Notes under the pieces: model-generated | The model's input: the letters and a program-made list of their open reading frames with translations, nothing else | What the model was told of the DNA's origin: nothing | Database searches by the model: none | Origin: Prinia subflava | Lineage: Eukaryota; Chordata; Aves; Passeriformes; Cisticolidae | Direction of reading: 5' to 3' | Assembly (NCBI RefSeq): GCF_021018805.1 | Contig: NC_086259.1 | Location: 1,364,001 to 1,428,000, forward strand | Length of the DNA: 64,000 nucleotides | Made by a program: the position numbers and the translations under genes | In this document: in pieces, positions 11,030-23,700 of the stretch | How the letters are laid out: every line of letters starts with the position of its first letter | Numbering within the stretch: the stretch's first letter is position 1

Positions 11030-11788
11030 TGAAAAGAACAGGGCATATGCCTTTATTAATATTCAGCTCTTTATTAAAGTGATCAGCTCATTATTAAAAT
11101 CATCAGCAGGATTGCAAAGTCCGATCGGAGTTTTCCACACTACTGCAGCCATCTGAAGGAGCAGGTGCTGTCCCAGTGGATGCTGAGTCCTTGTTCCCAT
11201 AGAAACAGCTGGCAGTTCTCTCTGGTCAACCATCAGAAGGCAGAGCACTGGCAGTCAGCTCTTTGCCCTCAGGGAAAAGTTTCAAGAGTTTCCCATTCTC
11301 TGCATCAGTCAGCTCAGCTGGCCGGTTCCCATTCCATTCAGGCTCCTCACAGGTCATGGCCAATCTTCAAACCAGGCCAGGAGGTGCACCCACTCCCCGC
11401 TCAGCCAGGGCACTATCCCATTCTCTTCTGACGAATCCAGCTTCCTGTCCCGGGGTGCAGTATCCCCCAAAAAAACCTCCCAGGATCCACGGGGGCGGCC
11501 CTGCCCTATCTGCATATCCAAATGCATATGCATTTGTCCTGGTCATAGCCGAAGTTACTCTTGCTAAATGAGGTAGTTACAAAGGACAATAGGGCTATCT
11601 AGGTGTGGGCAGCTTCTTTTCACATTTCAATTAGGTAGGGAAAAGTTGCCAGGCAACTTTCCTTCAGGGCAGCTCTCCCTGCTCAGATTGTCTGGGGTGT
11701 GGGGGGTGTTACTCTAGCCAGGAGAGGGTCAGTTGTGGGGTGGTTGTTTTGGTTTGTTTTTTTTTTTTTTTTTTTTCCGTTCATAACA
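11030..11788 (-). repeat. 5' LTR of the minus-strand ERV
   Basis: This is the 759-bp partner of 3684-4442, with no difference seen. It would drive transcription leftward across the element. Confidence 0.9.
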
Positions 11789-11792
11789 CCGT
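11789..11792. repeat. 4-bp target site duplication (right), CCGT
   Basis: Matches 3680-3683 and closes the element. Confidence 0.85.
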
Positions 11793-14700
11793 GACCTGTG
11801 GGAACTGTGCCAGTGCGGTGCAGACGAGGGGCGCTGGGCCGGGCTCAGTAACAGAACCTGAGCTCTGAACCTCAGGAGCTTTGAGAGGAGGGACCAGGCA
11901 AAGGAACCCAACGAGTGCGCCCAGGACACTCACATGGCAGTCCATGGGCTCCCGGCTGTGGTTCCTGGTGTGCCAGGGCAGTGGAGCTGGGCTGGGAGTT
12001 CAGCTCAGGCACGGCGGGGTCAGGGCACAGCAGCACCATGTCCCCGGGCCGGCCGGGGCTGCACCCACTGCTCCCACCGAGCCCCCCTGCAGCCACCGAG
12101 CCCCCCTGCAGCAGCCCGGCCACAGGAGACAGTGGCACCGAGAGCTCCCAGAACGGGCACTGCCTCTGGGGCGGGCAGGGCACCGGGGACCCAGACACTC
12201 ACGGTCACCCCCTGCTCCTTGTCCCCTCCCGGGAGCCGCTGGCCCGGCCCCAGGCACCTGCTGGGCACAGCTCCCAGGCTGGATACGCATTTGAAAGACA
12301 GCACATCCCTGAGCTTCTGTCTGTTCACCCCGAGCTGGGGAAGATCCACGTGTGGGACAGGCAGATCTGCTTCCCCACTCCCTTTTTATGGCCCAGCAAA
12401 AAAACACCTGCAAGATTCAGACTAGAGGCGAGCCCTGAAATCCCAACAGTAGGCAGCCAAGGAGGTTTCCATCTATTGCCTTAAATAAAACAAAGTTTGG
12501 ATCCTGTTGTTCACTTCTGCCTGGAAAGTCCCATTCCTCATCTGAAATAGTCCCATTCCTCATCTGGAGCTTCTCTGTGTCTGACTGAGGACACACAACC
12601 TACAAGGCAGCAAGGAGAGCTCAACCCTGTGCTTTCCTTGGACTTTCCCTTGGAGAACTTCTTGACTGTGTTGTTTTGAAATGTGTTGCTGCCAGCAAGT
12701 CAAGCTCTTAATTTGCATTCTACATTTTAAAGTCATTTTAAAGTTCTGTGTGTAATGGAAAACCCCTGGGTGAGTCTGGGTGCTAGCAGGAAGCAGAACT
12801 GACTGCCAGCACATCAACAGCAGGGATGGAGCTCCAGCCAGCCCTTAGGGCATTCACAAGCCTGGGCTCCCTCTGGGACCAGGGACAGGAGCCAAGGAGC
12901 TGTGGCAGGGGAACAGTTATCACAGGCTCATCTGCAGGAAATTTCTTAGATGCATTTTCACTAAAAAAAAAGTTTCTTACACTGAGAAAATGGACTTCAT
13001 TTTCTATCCCCACTAAAGGATATGCAAAGCTGAGTATAGTAAATATATAATGGTGTTTAAAAGGAAGCAGCATCCAAATTATTAAAATCACACTTGGATT
13101 TTCTATAAGTACTGAATAATTTTCAACTGTAATCATCATTTAACACTCCAAAGATTGACACAATTATAATTAATACTTAGATGGGAAGTAATTATATGGT
13201 TCTTACTGCTATATAAATGATACCATAACTGAGTCATATGCACAAGATATAAGGTAAGCATGTATTTTTTGCTAAGCAGATGCCAGTAAATATGTATTTT
13301 GCTAAAAAGAGACAATTCTTTTGCAGTTCACTAAGATTTTCAATATTCTCAGTATTCTTTACCCAAAATACGAGAAATTCACCCTTTTGCATTGCTGAAT
13401 TGCTGACAAGCATTGCTAAAAGGTAGGCTCTATTTCACATTTGTGTTTTTGAAAGAGAGAACTGTTCCTGCCATAAAGTATTCATTTGAACAGTTTTGTG
13501 GTATGCAAAGTACCCTGCAATGAGAGAAACAAAACTCTACCCCACCTCTGAGGGGCTGGAGATGCACAGAAGTGCCCCAGTCAGATTTACTGGCAGGAGA
13601 ATCAGAGGAGAGGGGAAGCACAGGGAGGTTGTGCAGAGTGGGATTTGCTTTCAGGGCTGTGTGTGCCTGCAGCTCCTGCAGGGCTGCCTGGAGCAGGGAA
13701 GGCTCTGGGACCTGCTTCCCTTAGGCTCTGCTGGGAGGGCCAGAGGGAATCTAATGAATCCAGATTAGGAGGGAAATGTGATTCTTTTCCCCTGATAGTG
13801 AGGCTCTTCCAAGTAACATGACCAAGCTGAAGGCTCTTCTGCAGCCAGGCACAGAGGGATTTTCATGCCTGTAGACAAGCCCCTGCTCCTTTACTGATGC
13901 TCAGCTTTCTCTGCATGGTGGGAAACCCTTTGGTTTGGCTTTTAACCTTTTTAACAGCGATTTCCTGCCCTTCCACCAACTCTGTATCCGTGGCTTACAA
14001 AACAAGCTTTTAGTAAACTTCTGATAAGAATGGGAGATTTACATATTACCTCATGTCAGCAATGCATTGGTAAAATTGTAGAAAAAGAATCCAAGTCTTT
14101 CTTTCTTCCTTCAGTAACAGTGAAGTGTCCCTGGCGCTGTGCTCTGGGTTTGGCAGCATTTCTTACACACGTCTGCCTGCTCCCTCTTGTGGAGTGGACC
14201 ACTCCATTAAAATCCTGTTATCCTGTTATCACAGAATAATCCAAATGATCCCAGCTGCTCTGTCACACGGATACGGGAGCCAACCAAAACATCCGCATCC
14301 ACACTGTATTTCTACATTTTTCCAAGTTACCACTGAATAGCTGAGTTATGTGATTCATTACCAACATATATAATTAAAAAACAAACTGTGAATTGAAGGC
14401 AGAGTGTGCTGCCTTCTGTGGTGTCTTACCACTATCACTTGCAGGAGTGGTTTAGCATTTTCTGCTCTTGTTAATCTTTTTAACTGAGTGATAACCAGTT
14501 AAAAAGATGTGGAGGGGGAAAAGCTTATAATTCCAAATAGACATCACTAGAAAGAAAAAAAAATAGCTGTAAAACACTACAGAGAGAAGTTTGCAGCTCT
14601 GAAGCTGCTCCAACAGCTTCCAATGCTACTACTGCAAGTGTTGAAATCCTTATAATGATGCAATAAAAATATGCTTTCATTTCTTGAAAATATTGCAGAT

Positions 14701-16552
14701 CTTGGATAAATCTCAGCAAAGTTGGCAAAGTGATGTCGCTCTTAAGAAATTAATCTCCTGCTATCAGATATTATCCTAAACCTTTGCATAATTCTAATAC
14801 CAGTGCTAAAACCCAGGCTTAACACAGACCTTTGCTTTATTACATGAGTAAAATCAGAAAGAAAACTGGCCATGCTATTTCTTGCTACATGATAACAACC
14901 CTTTATTTCTGTAGCCATCTCTTATGCTTCAGTTTTTAGTATACTGATCTTATACAGAACTTTTAGTAAAGAACACACAAAAATTTGGGTTTGCTTCTGT
15001 GCTTTTTATTTTACATCTCTGGGACCACCATGACTGAGCAACAGCTGAGGAAGCAACACTGTGCTTCGGTCACTTAAATTGGATTTTACCTTTGTCAGAG
15101 GCCACAGAAACAAGCACTGGAGCAGTCAGGTCCCTCCTGCTCTGGGGGACAAGTCAGTGTCCAAGCTCAAGAATGGCAGAGTGAAATTTCTGAAGTCAGG
15201 ACACTGAAAATGGCAATGTATCACCAAGGGAAAAGATGAAAAACCAGGAAATAATAGGCAAATCATCCCAGAAATATTCAAACAGATCATTTTTTAGCAA
15301 GGTGAGTAAAGATGTATTTCTTGAATGAAAACCACATCCAACTGATCTAAGTGGTCTTAGTACAGTCCGACAAATGATTCCCCTCATTAAATTACAGAAA
15401 TAATTTCTACATAAAATTATGACAATAGACTTCTGTCAATTAAAGTAATAATCATCATATGAGAAAATATTTATCAATTTGTGAGGTCACAGAGGTGCAC
15501 AACATCATGGTGGCCACAGGTGGTGACTTGAAAATTCAGATGCCAAAAATCAAGATTAGAAAACCACCTGGATCACAGCTGTGTTTTCCAGCTGCTGGAT
15601 CCAACCTCGATTCAACCCCACGGCAGGACACTTGTCACCCCCACGGCAGGACACAGATCTCCTTTAACCCCACTGCAGCACACCTGTCACCCCCATGGCA
15701 GACACGGATCTCCTTTAACTCTACAGCAGACACGGATCTCCTTTAACTCTACAGCAGACACGGATCTCCTTTAACTCTACAGCAGACACGGATCTCCTTT
15801 AACCGCACTGCAGACACGGATCTCCTTTAACTCTACAGCAGACACGGATCTCCTTTAACCGCACTGCAGACACGGATCTCCTTTGACCCCACAGCAGACA
15901 CGGATCTCCTTTGACCCCACAGCAGACACGGATCTCCTTTAACCCCACAGCAGACACGGATCTCCTTTAACCCCACTGCAGCACACCTGTCAGCCCCACA
16001 GCAGACACAGAGCTCCTCCAGCTGTTACGCAGCCCCAGCGCAGGGATCAGGGGCAGCTTCCAGCAGGAGGAGCAGAACAGGCCCAGGGATCACACCTTGT
16101 GTCGGGGGTCTCAGCAGGGCAGGCAGCAATGGCAGTGTAAATGCTGTGTGCTTGGCTGACCTTTTTAAAGAAAGGGAAGACAGCCCCAAAAGGAATGGGC
16201 TGTTTGGCCAGCAGCCAGCGGGAGTGATGTGAGCAGTACCTGGGGGACAGGGAATTCCAGCAGTGGGAGATCGTGACCAGCTCAGTGATCTCCTACTGCA
16301 AACGAATGGGCCCAGAGCCCGGTGCAGGGACCGCCACCCCGAGCAGCATGAGAGACATATCCAGCAAAGAGGGGTCTGAGCACGAACCAAGACAAAAGTT
16401 ACCATTTGTGACCAGTGAATTCCGACACCTCTGTTAAAATGTACGAATAGTGTAAACATCTGATGATCAGGGAGCTTTTTGTGGTTTACCAGTAGCTCCT
16501 GCTTTGTGCAAATCAGGTTTAAGTACAGAAACATCGCCCTGTGGTGTGAGAA
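11793..16552. other. Intergenic region between BEAN1 and the SPATA2-family gene
   Basis: I recognise no gene here. A GC-rich stretch at 11.8-12.4 kb has overlapping open frames on both strands but no known family. The rest is AT-rich and ordinary. The only structured part is the minisatellite listed separately at about 15.6-16.0 kb. Confidence 0.5.
15595..16015. repeat. Minisatellite, 28-bp unit
   Basis: The block CAGACACGGATCTCCTTTAA recurs every 28 bp from about 15698 to 15970, with CTCTACAG, CCGCACTG or CCCCACAG as the variable part. It is flanked on both sides by longer, more degenerate units containing GCACACCTGTCA. Confidence 0.9.
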
Positions 16553-16579
16553 TTGGCGCTGCGCACCCGGGAGCCACCG

Positions 16580-16801
16580 ACACCCCGGGACACCCCGAGA
16601 CAGCCCGAGACAGCCCGAGACAGCCCGAGACAGCCGCCCTCACCTCAGCGCCCCTCCCCGCCCTCCCGCCTTTCACTTTCGATTCGCAGGGCTCCTCCCC
16701 CTGCTCTGACTGACAGGCGGGAGAACCAATGGCCGCCCGGAGCGCTGGCGGTGCCGGCCAATGGCGGCGGGGGGCGGGGGCCGCGGGGTGGGCGCGGCGC
16801 C
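16580..16801 (+). promoter_or_regulatory. GC-rich promoter region of the SPATA2-family gene
   Basis: CpG-rich sequence with a short CCCGAGACAG tandem run (about 16597-16635) and GGCGGGG-like boxes leads to the start codon at 16802. No TATA box is evident. Confidence 0.5.
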
Positions 16802-17086
16802 ATGGCGGAGCCGGCGCTGTTGAGGGAGTACGTGTCGCACCTGGCGGCCCGCGCGGCGCAGGGACAGCTCGCGGCCTGCGCCGACCCCGCGCTCAAGGCC
16901 CGGGCGCGGCGGCTGCTGGGCCCGGGGCGCCGCGGGGCCCTGGACGTGCGCGGCGTGGCCGAGCGCTGCCGGCGGGCGCGGGACGGCCGCGCCCTGCGCG
17001 ACCTGCTCAAGGCTCTGGAGCTGCTGGAGCTGCTCTGCGTGAACCTCCTGCTGTGCCCCTGGCGCCGGGAGATCCGCTCCCTCAAG
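16802..17086 (+). CDS. SPATA2-family protein, coding exon 1 (N-terminal part of PUB domain)
   Basis: This is the first of two coding exons of a 590-residue protein of the SPATA2 family. SPATA2 proteins link the deubiquitinase CYLD to the linear ubiquitin ligase LUBAC through a PUB-type domain. The ATG at 16802 sits in a CpG island with a good context (GCCATGG). The exon encodes 95 residues of the helical N-terminal domain and ends with LLLCPWRREIRSLK, which matches the LFLYPWKKEFRSIK segment of human SPATA2. The donor GTACGG follows at 17087 in phase 0. Alanine/arginine-rich composition reflects high GC. The nearest human relatives are SPATA2 and SPATA2L, and I cannot decide between SPATA2L and a third paralogue. 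The gene lies between BEAN1 and TK2, where human has no SPATA2 member that I know of. Confidence 0.8.
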
Positions 17087-19250
17087 GTACGGCACTGCCG
17101 CCGGCACCGGGACTGCGAGGCCGCTGCCCCGGGCCGGGCCTTGGCAGCGGCTCCGGGAGGTGGAGAGGGGCCAGAGGCACACCCTGCTCGGGCCAGGGAG
17201 CGGGGCCAGGGGGGCACCCTGCTCCGGACAGGATCGGGGGGCTCCCTGCTCGGGACAAGGAATGGGGTCAGGGGGATACCCTGCTCGGGACAGGGAGTGG
17301 GGTCAGGGATACATCCTGCTCGGGACAGGGAATGGGGGACACCCTGCTCGGGACAGGGAGCGCGGTCAGGAGCACATCCGGCTCAGGGCAGGGTGCCCAG
17401 CACGGTGCAGGACTACTCAGAGGTGTTCACTGGCCTCAAAGGCTTGTCCTCGCTGAGGCCGGGAGTGCTGAGCAGCTCCGGGGCTTGGGAGCAGAGCCCC
17501 TCGTTGTGGTGGGATAGCAGAGAAGGTAAAAGCTACTCTTAGAGGCTTTGCCTTTCATCACACTAAGCTCTGACCAAAATCTGCCTATAAGCAGGGATGT
17601 TGGCCATCTCCAGTGCCTTGGTGCCAAAGCCAGGTGGGCCAGTGCCTGTCTGGCCCCTGATCCCAGCTCAGAGCCTGCAGCGGTGGGTAGGCAGGGGCAG
17701 CCCCTTGCAAAGAGGAAACGCTGCGGTTTTTTGCAGCAGGGTGGTCACGGTTACCCCACTTCAGCTCACTGAACACATCTCTGAATACACGGCCATCTTC
17801 ACATATCCCAAATTTAAACAGACTCCCCAAACACTCAGATGCAAACTTACTGCTCTTGCTTTGGCCACAGGTGCTGGTGAGGAAAAGCCATTTCTTTGCT
17901 TTTTCCTGCACTTAGGTCTAACCTGTGGATTCTCAAACAGCTGTAAATTCCTGTTCCACTCATTCATCTCCCTAAAACAGGGCAAAGCTTAATATAGTCA
18001 GGTCTGCACTTAGTGGGTTCAGCTTTTCCTAACACAAAAATCCTTGGCTGTATTAAAATTAAAAACTTCGAAGACCACTGTGGGTAATCCAAAGTATGAC
18101 AGCCTACTGCAGGCCTGAAATAATTCTACTGCAAGGCTCATGTTGCAGAACAACGAATACCTTGTGCATGTACAAATTTGATGAAAAGCTACTGAAATAC
18201 ATGGAATAGTATCTCCCATGTCCTACCTCTCACCTGCTCTGATGTCCCCGCAGTGCCTGCAGCTGCCCCCCTCCAGAAGGAACAGAAGGTGAGGCGTGCA
18301 GGGCACTGTTGACAGATTTATCTGACAATTACACTGTGGCTGTTCTGGAGGTCAGTTTTGTTCTCCTGAGCCTTCTGCTTGTGACACTGATGCTCACTCC
18401 TGGTACCCCACTCATGGAAATCCTGACTTTGCATTCCCCCCTCTGCTCTGTTCTGACTTGCCAGGAGTTGGTCATGCCCATCTCAGAATAGTCTCTCCTG
18501 TCGCAGGGTTTCAGACAAAACCAAAAACCACTTCTGGGTTACAAACTAGGCCTCGTGCCTGGGGTAGCTCTAAAACCAAGCAAACATTGAACAGTTCTTT
18601 AAGCTGTTGCACAGCAGCAGCATTTCATTGGTGTTTTGCAGAGAGCTTGTGCAAAGAGAGGTGTTAGGACAGTATTTCTGTTAGACTAGCCTCTCTTCAG
18701 AAGGGTGCTCTCAAAAATGGCAGTTTAATTCAAGTGTAGTAAGGTTCACAGCAGGAGTTTGAACCACAGAAAAAGAAAATGTCAACAGCTCAGCAGTGTG
18801 ATTTACAGTGAGGGCATCATGTCTGTTTGTTTAGGAAAAGACCTCAGTGATTTGTTCTGGAACCTCTGTTTGTTTAAAAAACTTAAGTTCAGTAGAATAC
18901 ATAAGGTTTATTTCTGAGTTTCTCTAGTTTGACTAAAATGATTTCCTTACTCTCTTCCTTTTTGAATGCTGGTACTTCTAGCCAAGATCCCAGCAGCTTT
19001 AAACTGGCACAACTTCACTGAAACTGATGTGCTGTAGCAAAGCTACAATGCTCGAGAGGCTGCCAAAATAGTGCTGTTAGAAAAGCCTCACTCACTGCAA
19101 TTCAAAACTCAGACTTCTAGAACACGGTTTTTTGAAAGCTGTAAGCAAGTTTTGAAGTATTTTTGATCTTTAGGAAATCAACTCTTTCACATTTCCCTGC
19201 ACCCACTCCTGCAGTGTTCATCGGCTTTTCCATGTTGTGTTCTGTTCCAG
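17087..19250 (+). other. Intron 1 of the SPATA2-family gene
   Basis: It runs from GTACGG at 17087 to TGTTCCAG at 19250. It contains a minisatellite at its start and otherwise nothing recognisable. Confidence 0.7.
17160..17400. repeat. Intronic minisatellite, about 40-bp unit
   Basis: CCCTGCTCGGGACAGGGA with a following GTGGGGTCAGGG-like segment recurs about six times with length variation. It lies just inside intron 1. Confidence 0.8.
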
Positions 19251-20738
19251 ACCTTCACTGGGAATTTTGTCTACTACATCCAGCCAGTGCTCCCAGAGGA
19301 TACTGTGAAAGCAGTCCTGGAGAAAATAGGTTATGTTGCAACTACAGCGACAGAGTTTTCACTTGTCAAAAACAGAAACAATGAGGAAACAAAGCAGACT
19401 GCATTTGAGATATTCCTGGCAAGAATCGAGTGTGAAGCCATCCTCGAGATGACAAATGAAGACAAACATAGCAATTTGGAGAAGGGCCTGCAGAAGGGAG
19501 CACAGACACATCAGCATCGAGAAGAGGAGGATGAGCAGGATCAGACACCCCGGAGAGGAGACACTGAAAGTCTGGGAAATGAAGGGAACAGTGAGACACC
19601 TTTGTGCCTTGCTCCCCAGCAGAAGTGTTCAGCTACCTGTGCTGCATCCTTTGAAGCTGCTGGGAATCCGAGGATCAAAGGGGACATGGCTCAGTCAGGA
19701 GCTGCTGCATCCCCCGGCAGCCTCCAGGAGCACCAAAGGCAAAGCATCAACACTGCACACCTCCCGGGCAAGTGCTCAGACAGTGAGGACTTCCTGATCA
19801 AATACAGTGACATTGTCATAGGACAGACACCCATCTTCAGTGAGAATCTGTCTCCAAAGGCTCTGGAAAAGGATCCAGGAGCCAGGCTGAGCGGGGAGTG
19901 TGCCTTGGCAGGGGCTGCAGAGTCCGCTGCGCGTGCACTGGGGCCAGCGCCTCTGTCACCAGGAGCCAGCGGCCCCCCAGCCTTTGCCATCTTTGTGGAC
20001 AGTTCCTGTGACAGCAAAACCACCTTGGAGTTTGAAGCTCCAGGAGTCCCAGAAGGATCAATTGAAGCAGAAATTAATGATGCCATAAATTGCATAGACC
20101 CAGCCCCTGGTGACGAACCCACTGAGCTGAGGTCTCTGCCCTACGACGACTTTGCCTCTGCCCAAAACTCTAGCGTCCCCAGGGAAGAGGATGTTTGTGA
20201 GCTGTCTTTAACCTTCACAGAACTGCAAATCAAGGATGCTCAGGAAGAACTTACGTATCCAGTAGAGGAAACTGGCCAGCCTGAAGCGTTGGCCTATGCA
20301 GGAACAAGTGACAGGCAGTTCAGAGAATTTAATCGCTCCCAAATAAAACATGCGTACCTGACTGACGCAGAGCTGCACAAGAGAGCACAGACACACACGG
20401 AGCCACCTTCAGGTCTGTGCTGTACTGCTGGGCACACAGAGGATTCCACTACTGGTTCTGACAGCAAGAGACTGTTCATGGATCCTGTGAAGGCACACCC
20501 AGCTCCTGAGTGCTTCAGGCACGTCAGAGAGCCCCCCAACCTCACCTACATTCCCCCCCAAAGCATTGATGTGCAGTCCTCACACGGGGGCAGGAGGAGC
20601 CTGGTGCACCGTGCAGGTGACTCTGCCGGAGGTAGGGAAGGGAAGCTGGAGAACTGTAATTCCCAGGAGACTGACAGCCAGGAGCCGTATGTCATCATTG
20701 ACAGGACCGACCAGGCTGCGCTGTGCCACCACACCTGA
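19251..20738 (+). CDS. SPATA2-family protein, coding exon 2 (PUB domain end and long tail)
   Basis: The exon follows an acceptor (TCTGTTCCAG) in phase 0 and opens with TFTGNFVYYIQPVLPEDTV, matching the YTGPFVYYVKSTLLEEDI segment of SPATA2. The conserved block continues to about FEIFLARIECEAILEM, which completes the PUB-type domain. The following 400 or so residues are acidic and low in complexity, with Ser/Glu-rich runs. I see no zinc finger of the kind found at the SPATA2 C-terminus, which fits SPATA2L-like members better. The frame stops at 20736-20738. The protein is expected in the cytosol. A PUB-interacting motif for LUBAC was not identified. Alternative frames over this exon are shadows. 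Confidence 0.8.
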   Translation, partial: TFTGNFVYYIQPVLPEDTVKAVLEKIGYVATTATEFSLVKNRNNEETKQTAFEIFLARIECEAILEMTNEDKHSNLEKGLQKGAQTHQHREEEDEQDQTPRRGDTESLGNEGNSETPLCLAPQQKCSATCAASFEAAGNPRIKGDMAQSGAAASPGSLQEHQRQSINTAHLPGKCSDSEDFLIKYSDIVIGQTPIFSENLSPKALEKDPGARLSGECALAGAAESAARALGPAPLSPGASGPPAFAIFVDSSCDSKTTLEFEAPGVPEGSIEAEINDAINCIDPAPGDEPTELRSLPYDDFASAQNSSVPREEDVCELSLTFTELQIKDAQEELTYPVEETGQPEALAYAGTSDRQFREFNRSQIKHAYLTDAELHKRAQTHTEPPSGLCCTAGHTEDSTTGSDSKRLFMDPVKAHPAPECFRHVREPPNLTYIPPQSIDVQSSHGGRRSLVHRAGDSAGGREGKLENCNSQETDSQEPYVIIDRTDQAALCHHT

Positions 20739-23700
20739 CTGGAGGGCTTTACTTGTAATACCTGGGGGATTCTCCTCTCACCTGTGGCCTTGATCCTGCT
20801 GTCAGGAATGTGACTAGCTTTGTCAAAACAATTCTAGAAAAACCCAAACCACATCACCGCTTTCAGACAGTAAACAGCAGGAGTTACACAAACTCTTAAT
20901 GGTTCCTTTCACAAGGAAACCTGAATGGTCACCTTTATAAAGGGTAGGCAAATTCTATAAATTTAAATCCATTCAGTTCATCAGTCAAGATTCCTTCTGG
21001 CTGTTCTTAATGCCAGAGAGGTTTCTTCAGCTGGGCATCCTAGTTTTCTTTTTTCCTTCACAAACCTATCCCTGGAATACTCTTCCAGTACAAGGTAAAT
21101 TCTTCTAAACTGGAAGACCCAGCTTTAGAAATGCCACACTGGAGTGTACTCCTGTTAACTCTCTGCATTACTTTGAAGCTGTGTCTGAGCTAATCTTGCT
21201 CCTGCCTTCATTTGAAAACAGGTTTAGAGAGTTTGATAACATTCCTTTAGCCTTAAAGAGGGAAACAGCTCTGTGAACGCTTGGGTTTGTAGAGGCATTA
21301 ACGTGTGTTACAGGTTTTATATCTCCCTCCATTTGTAACCAAAGTATTTTGTGGCCAACACCACGATTTCCAAGAGAAGCCTTGAGCATAGTAACTGTTC
21401 ACTGTCACCAGCAGAGAGAGCTGCAGCTGTGGCTGCCGTTTCCCTTGCCCCTGCTCCTGACTCTTAATTCTGCACCAGAAGTCCACAGAATTTTTCTGCA
21501 GGCCAGTTCCCCTCACTAAAATGAAGGGGAAAAAAATCTCATTCTTCACCATTTTAATGGCAGGAAAAAAATCTGCTCAGAGAAGGATCCCAGTGAGCAG
21601 CAGAGGCAGGATCAGGGGTACCCTGCAGGTGGGAGTGCTGTGTGCAAAATGTATGTCCATAGTGAAATTAGAATTAAGAACAAACTGCAGGAGACTGAGC
21701 TTCAATTGTATAGAAGCATTTCCAAAGAAATCGTTCTTTTGGACTCTTAGAGAAGAAAAAGTTGTGAAAGTTTAATAGCAGATGTCAAGAATATCTGGTA
21801 TCCCCCCTACAAAGAAGCTGCAATAAGTAAGATAATTACTTAGCACACAAAATCTTACTTTTAAGCTCAAATTCTAAAGATTTACAACAGAGCAGCCGAA
21901 TGGCATTCCTGGGATCACAAGCTTTAGTGCTTCATTAGGAAATGCTCTCTGTGCACTTACCATTATTGAGTTGCAGTGATTTAGAAAAGAAACAGCTCAC
22001 CAGATGGGAGTAACAGGACAGGAGGTGCAGTTCCTGACTGGGTGTGGTTCTCTCAGTGTAATGCGGTTTAGGCAAACCACAACCCTACAAACGCAGTGCT
22101 GTCCAAAAGCAGCACCATCAGATATTGTTGCAAAGCCCCATAACTGAATGTTTCCATCCTGCACTAAGTGCCTGACAAATGTCTGTACAAAGTGATCAAA
22201 GTGCTCACGAAGCCTTGCTTGTTCCAGCTAAACCAACCAGAACCAGTAGGGGAAAAACATTCTGTACTTCTGGGATCATTCCCTGAAAATGACCCCAAAA
22301 AGCAATGTGAGAGCAGTCTGAGTGCTGCATTGAAAGGATTCCCTTAAAGGCAACACCCAGAGGGTGAAGCACAAGTGAAGGGCAACTCAGCACTTCCTTT
22401 CACAAGTCCAAGAATGAAACCCCCACTGGTTTTCTCTACGGACTTGCCAAGTACTTACAGGTCATAATAAACTAATAGTGATATAAACCCAAAAAACACC
22501 TGTGTTTTTCTTTAAAAAAAGAAGTAAAAGAATGCAAACCAATTAAGAAATCAATTCATTTTAGAATTTTTTTAGAAATGTTTGAAGAGAGTAACAGTGT
22601 CTCATGCACCCTGTATTTTCACAGCTCCTCAGCTCAGCCAGAGCAGGGCTGGGGATCTCATGAACACAAATAAAATAAGCTCTCTGTGAAAAGCTAGCTG
22701 AAAAAACCCCTTGCAACCTTTCTACAATCACTTACAAAAACTGTGTTTTGAGGGGTTTTTAAATGTTTTGCAGTGAATTCAGTGGGACTACCAGTGCACA
22801 GTTCTCTTCAGAACTAAGTTATGTTGTGATGTCCTGCAGAGCAGAAAGAACTTCCTGAATTCAATGAACTTGCATTCATGTGGACAGGATTAGAGCACAA
22901 CACCATTTCAAACTGGTAAGATCTGTTTAACAAAGCTGCTTTAACTCAATGCACTTCATTTGCTTCCTCCAATAATAAAATAATGAACATCCTGCTTCTG
23001 GTATGAACTGTGTAAAGCCTGGGCAGGAAGGAGTCAATGCCTTGCTGTGCCTCAGGCACCTGATGGCCACTCAGGATGTGCCTGGAAAGGGGAACCAAGG
23101 AGCAGAGGGTAGGGCAGCACCTTCCTGGAGCCACTTTTCTGCTCAGGTCATGGTGCCCACACAGCACAGGGGCACGAGTGGGCAAGAGCCAGAGGGGCAT
23201 TGACACCACCCAGGCCTCCGAATGCCCCTGACTCCTGCCAGGGAGGCCCCACCCAAAGGCTCTGCATGGCCCTCAGGGTCACAGCTGACAGAGGAAGCAT
23301 TTCCCTGGGGAGGGATACAGCTGTTCCCATGCTAAATGGAATGTCTGCAACCCTCTGAACCTTTTGTTTGGTGGGTACCACCCCAAGGGACCAAGAGTGG
23401 ACGTTGACCTGACCAGGGACATCAAAATTCCAACAATCCAGCCTCATTGCTTTGAGATCTTTCCAGTACCTACTCTTACCCTTGCCTGCCATACTTTGTG
23501 GTATTTTTGTATTTGAACAGAAAAGAACCCAAAGAGCTCCACCCCTCCTTTTTACTGCAATTCAATTGTTCAAAAATCACAGAATCACTGAGGCTGGAAA
23601 ATACCTCAGAGGTCATTGAGTCCAGCCTGTAACCAACCACTCTGTCACCCACCCAGAGCACTGAGTGTCACGTCCAGACATCCCCCTGCAGCTGCAGGGG

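Larger units (their letters stand above)
3684..11788 (-). mobile_element. Gammaretrovirus-like endogenous retrovirus, defective, minus strand
   Basis: The element is an 8.1-kb LTR unit on the minus strand, bounded by two 759-bp direct repeats that start TG and end CA and by a 4-bp duplication. In element order it has: LTR (11788-11030), a tRNA-Pro-like primer site two bases inside (11027-11010), a GC-rich leader with two tandem arrays (about 10.6-7.8 kb), a capsid-like gag fragment (about 7.1-6.6 kb), a reverse-transcriptase fragment (about 6.5-6.4 kb), a 5'-truncated CR1 (about 6.3-4.85 kb), a polypurine tract and the 3' LTR. No env is recognisable and no viral frame is open. I found no base difference between the LTRs, including a 20-T run in each. 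It therefore moved recently although it encodes nothing, which suggests mobilisation in trans. Confidence 0.9.

Noticed and set aside
11881..12484. Overlapping open frames in a GC-rich stretch
   Set aside because: Several frames on both strands are open because of base composition. No splice structure or family supports any of them.
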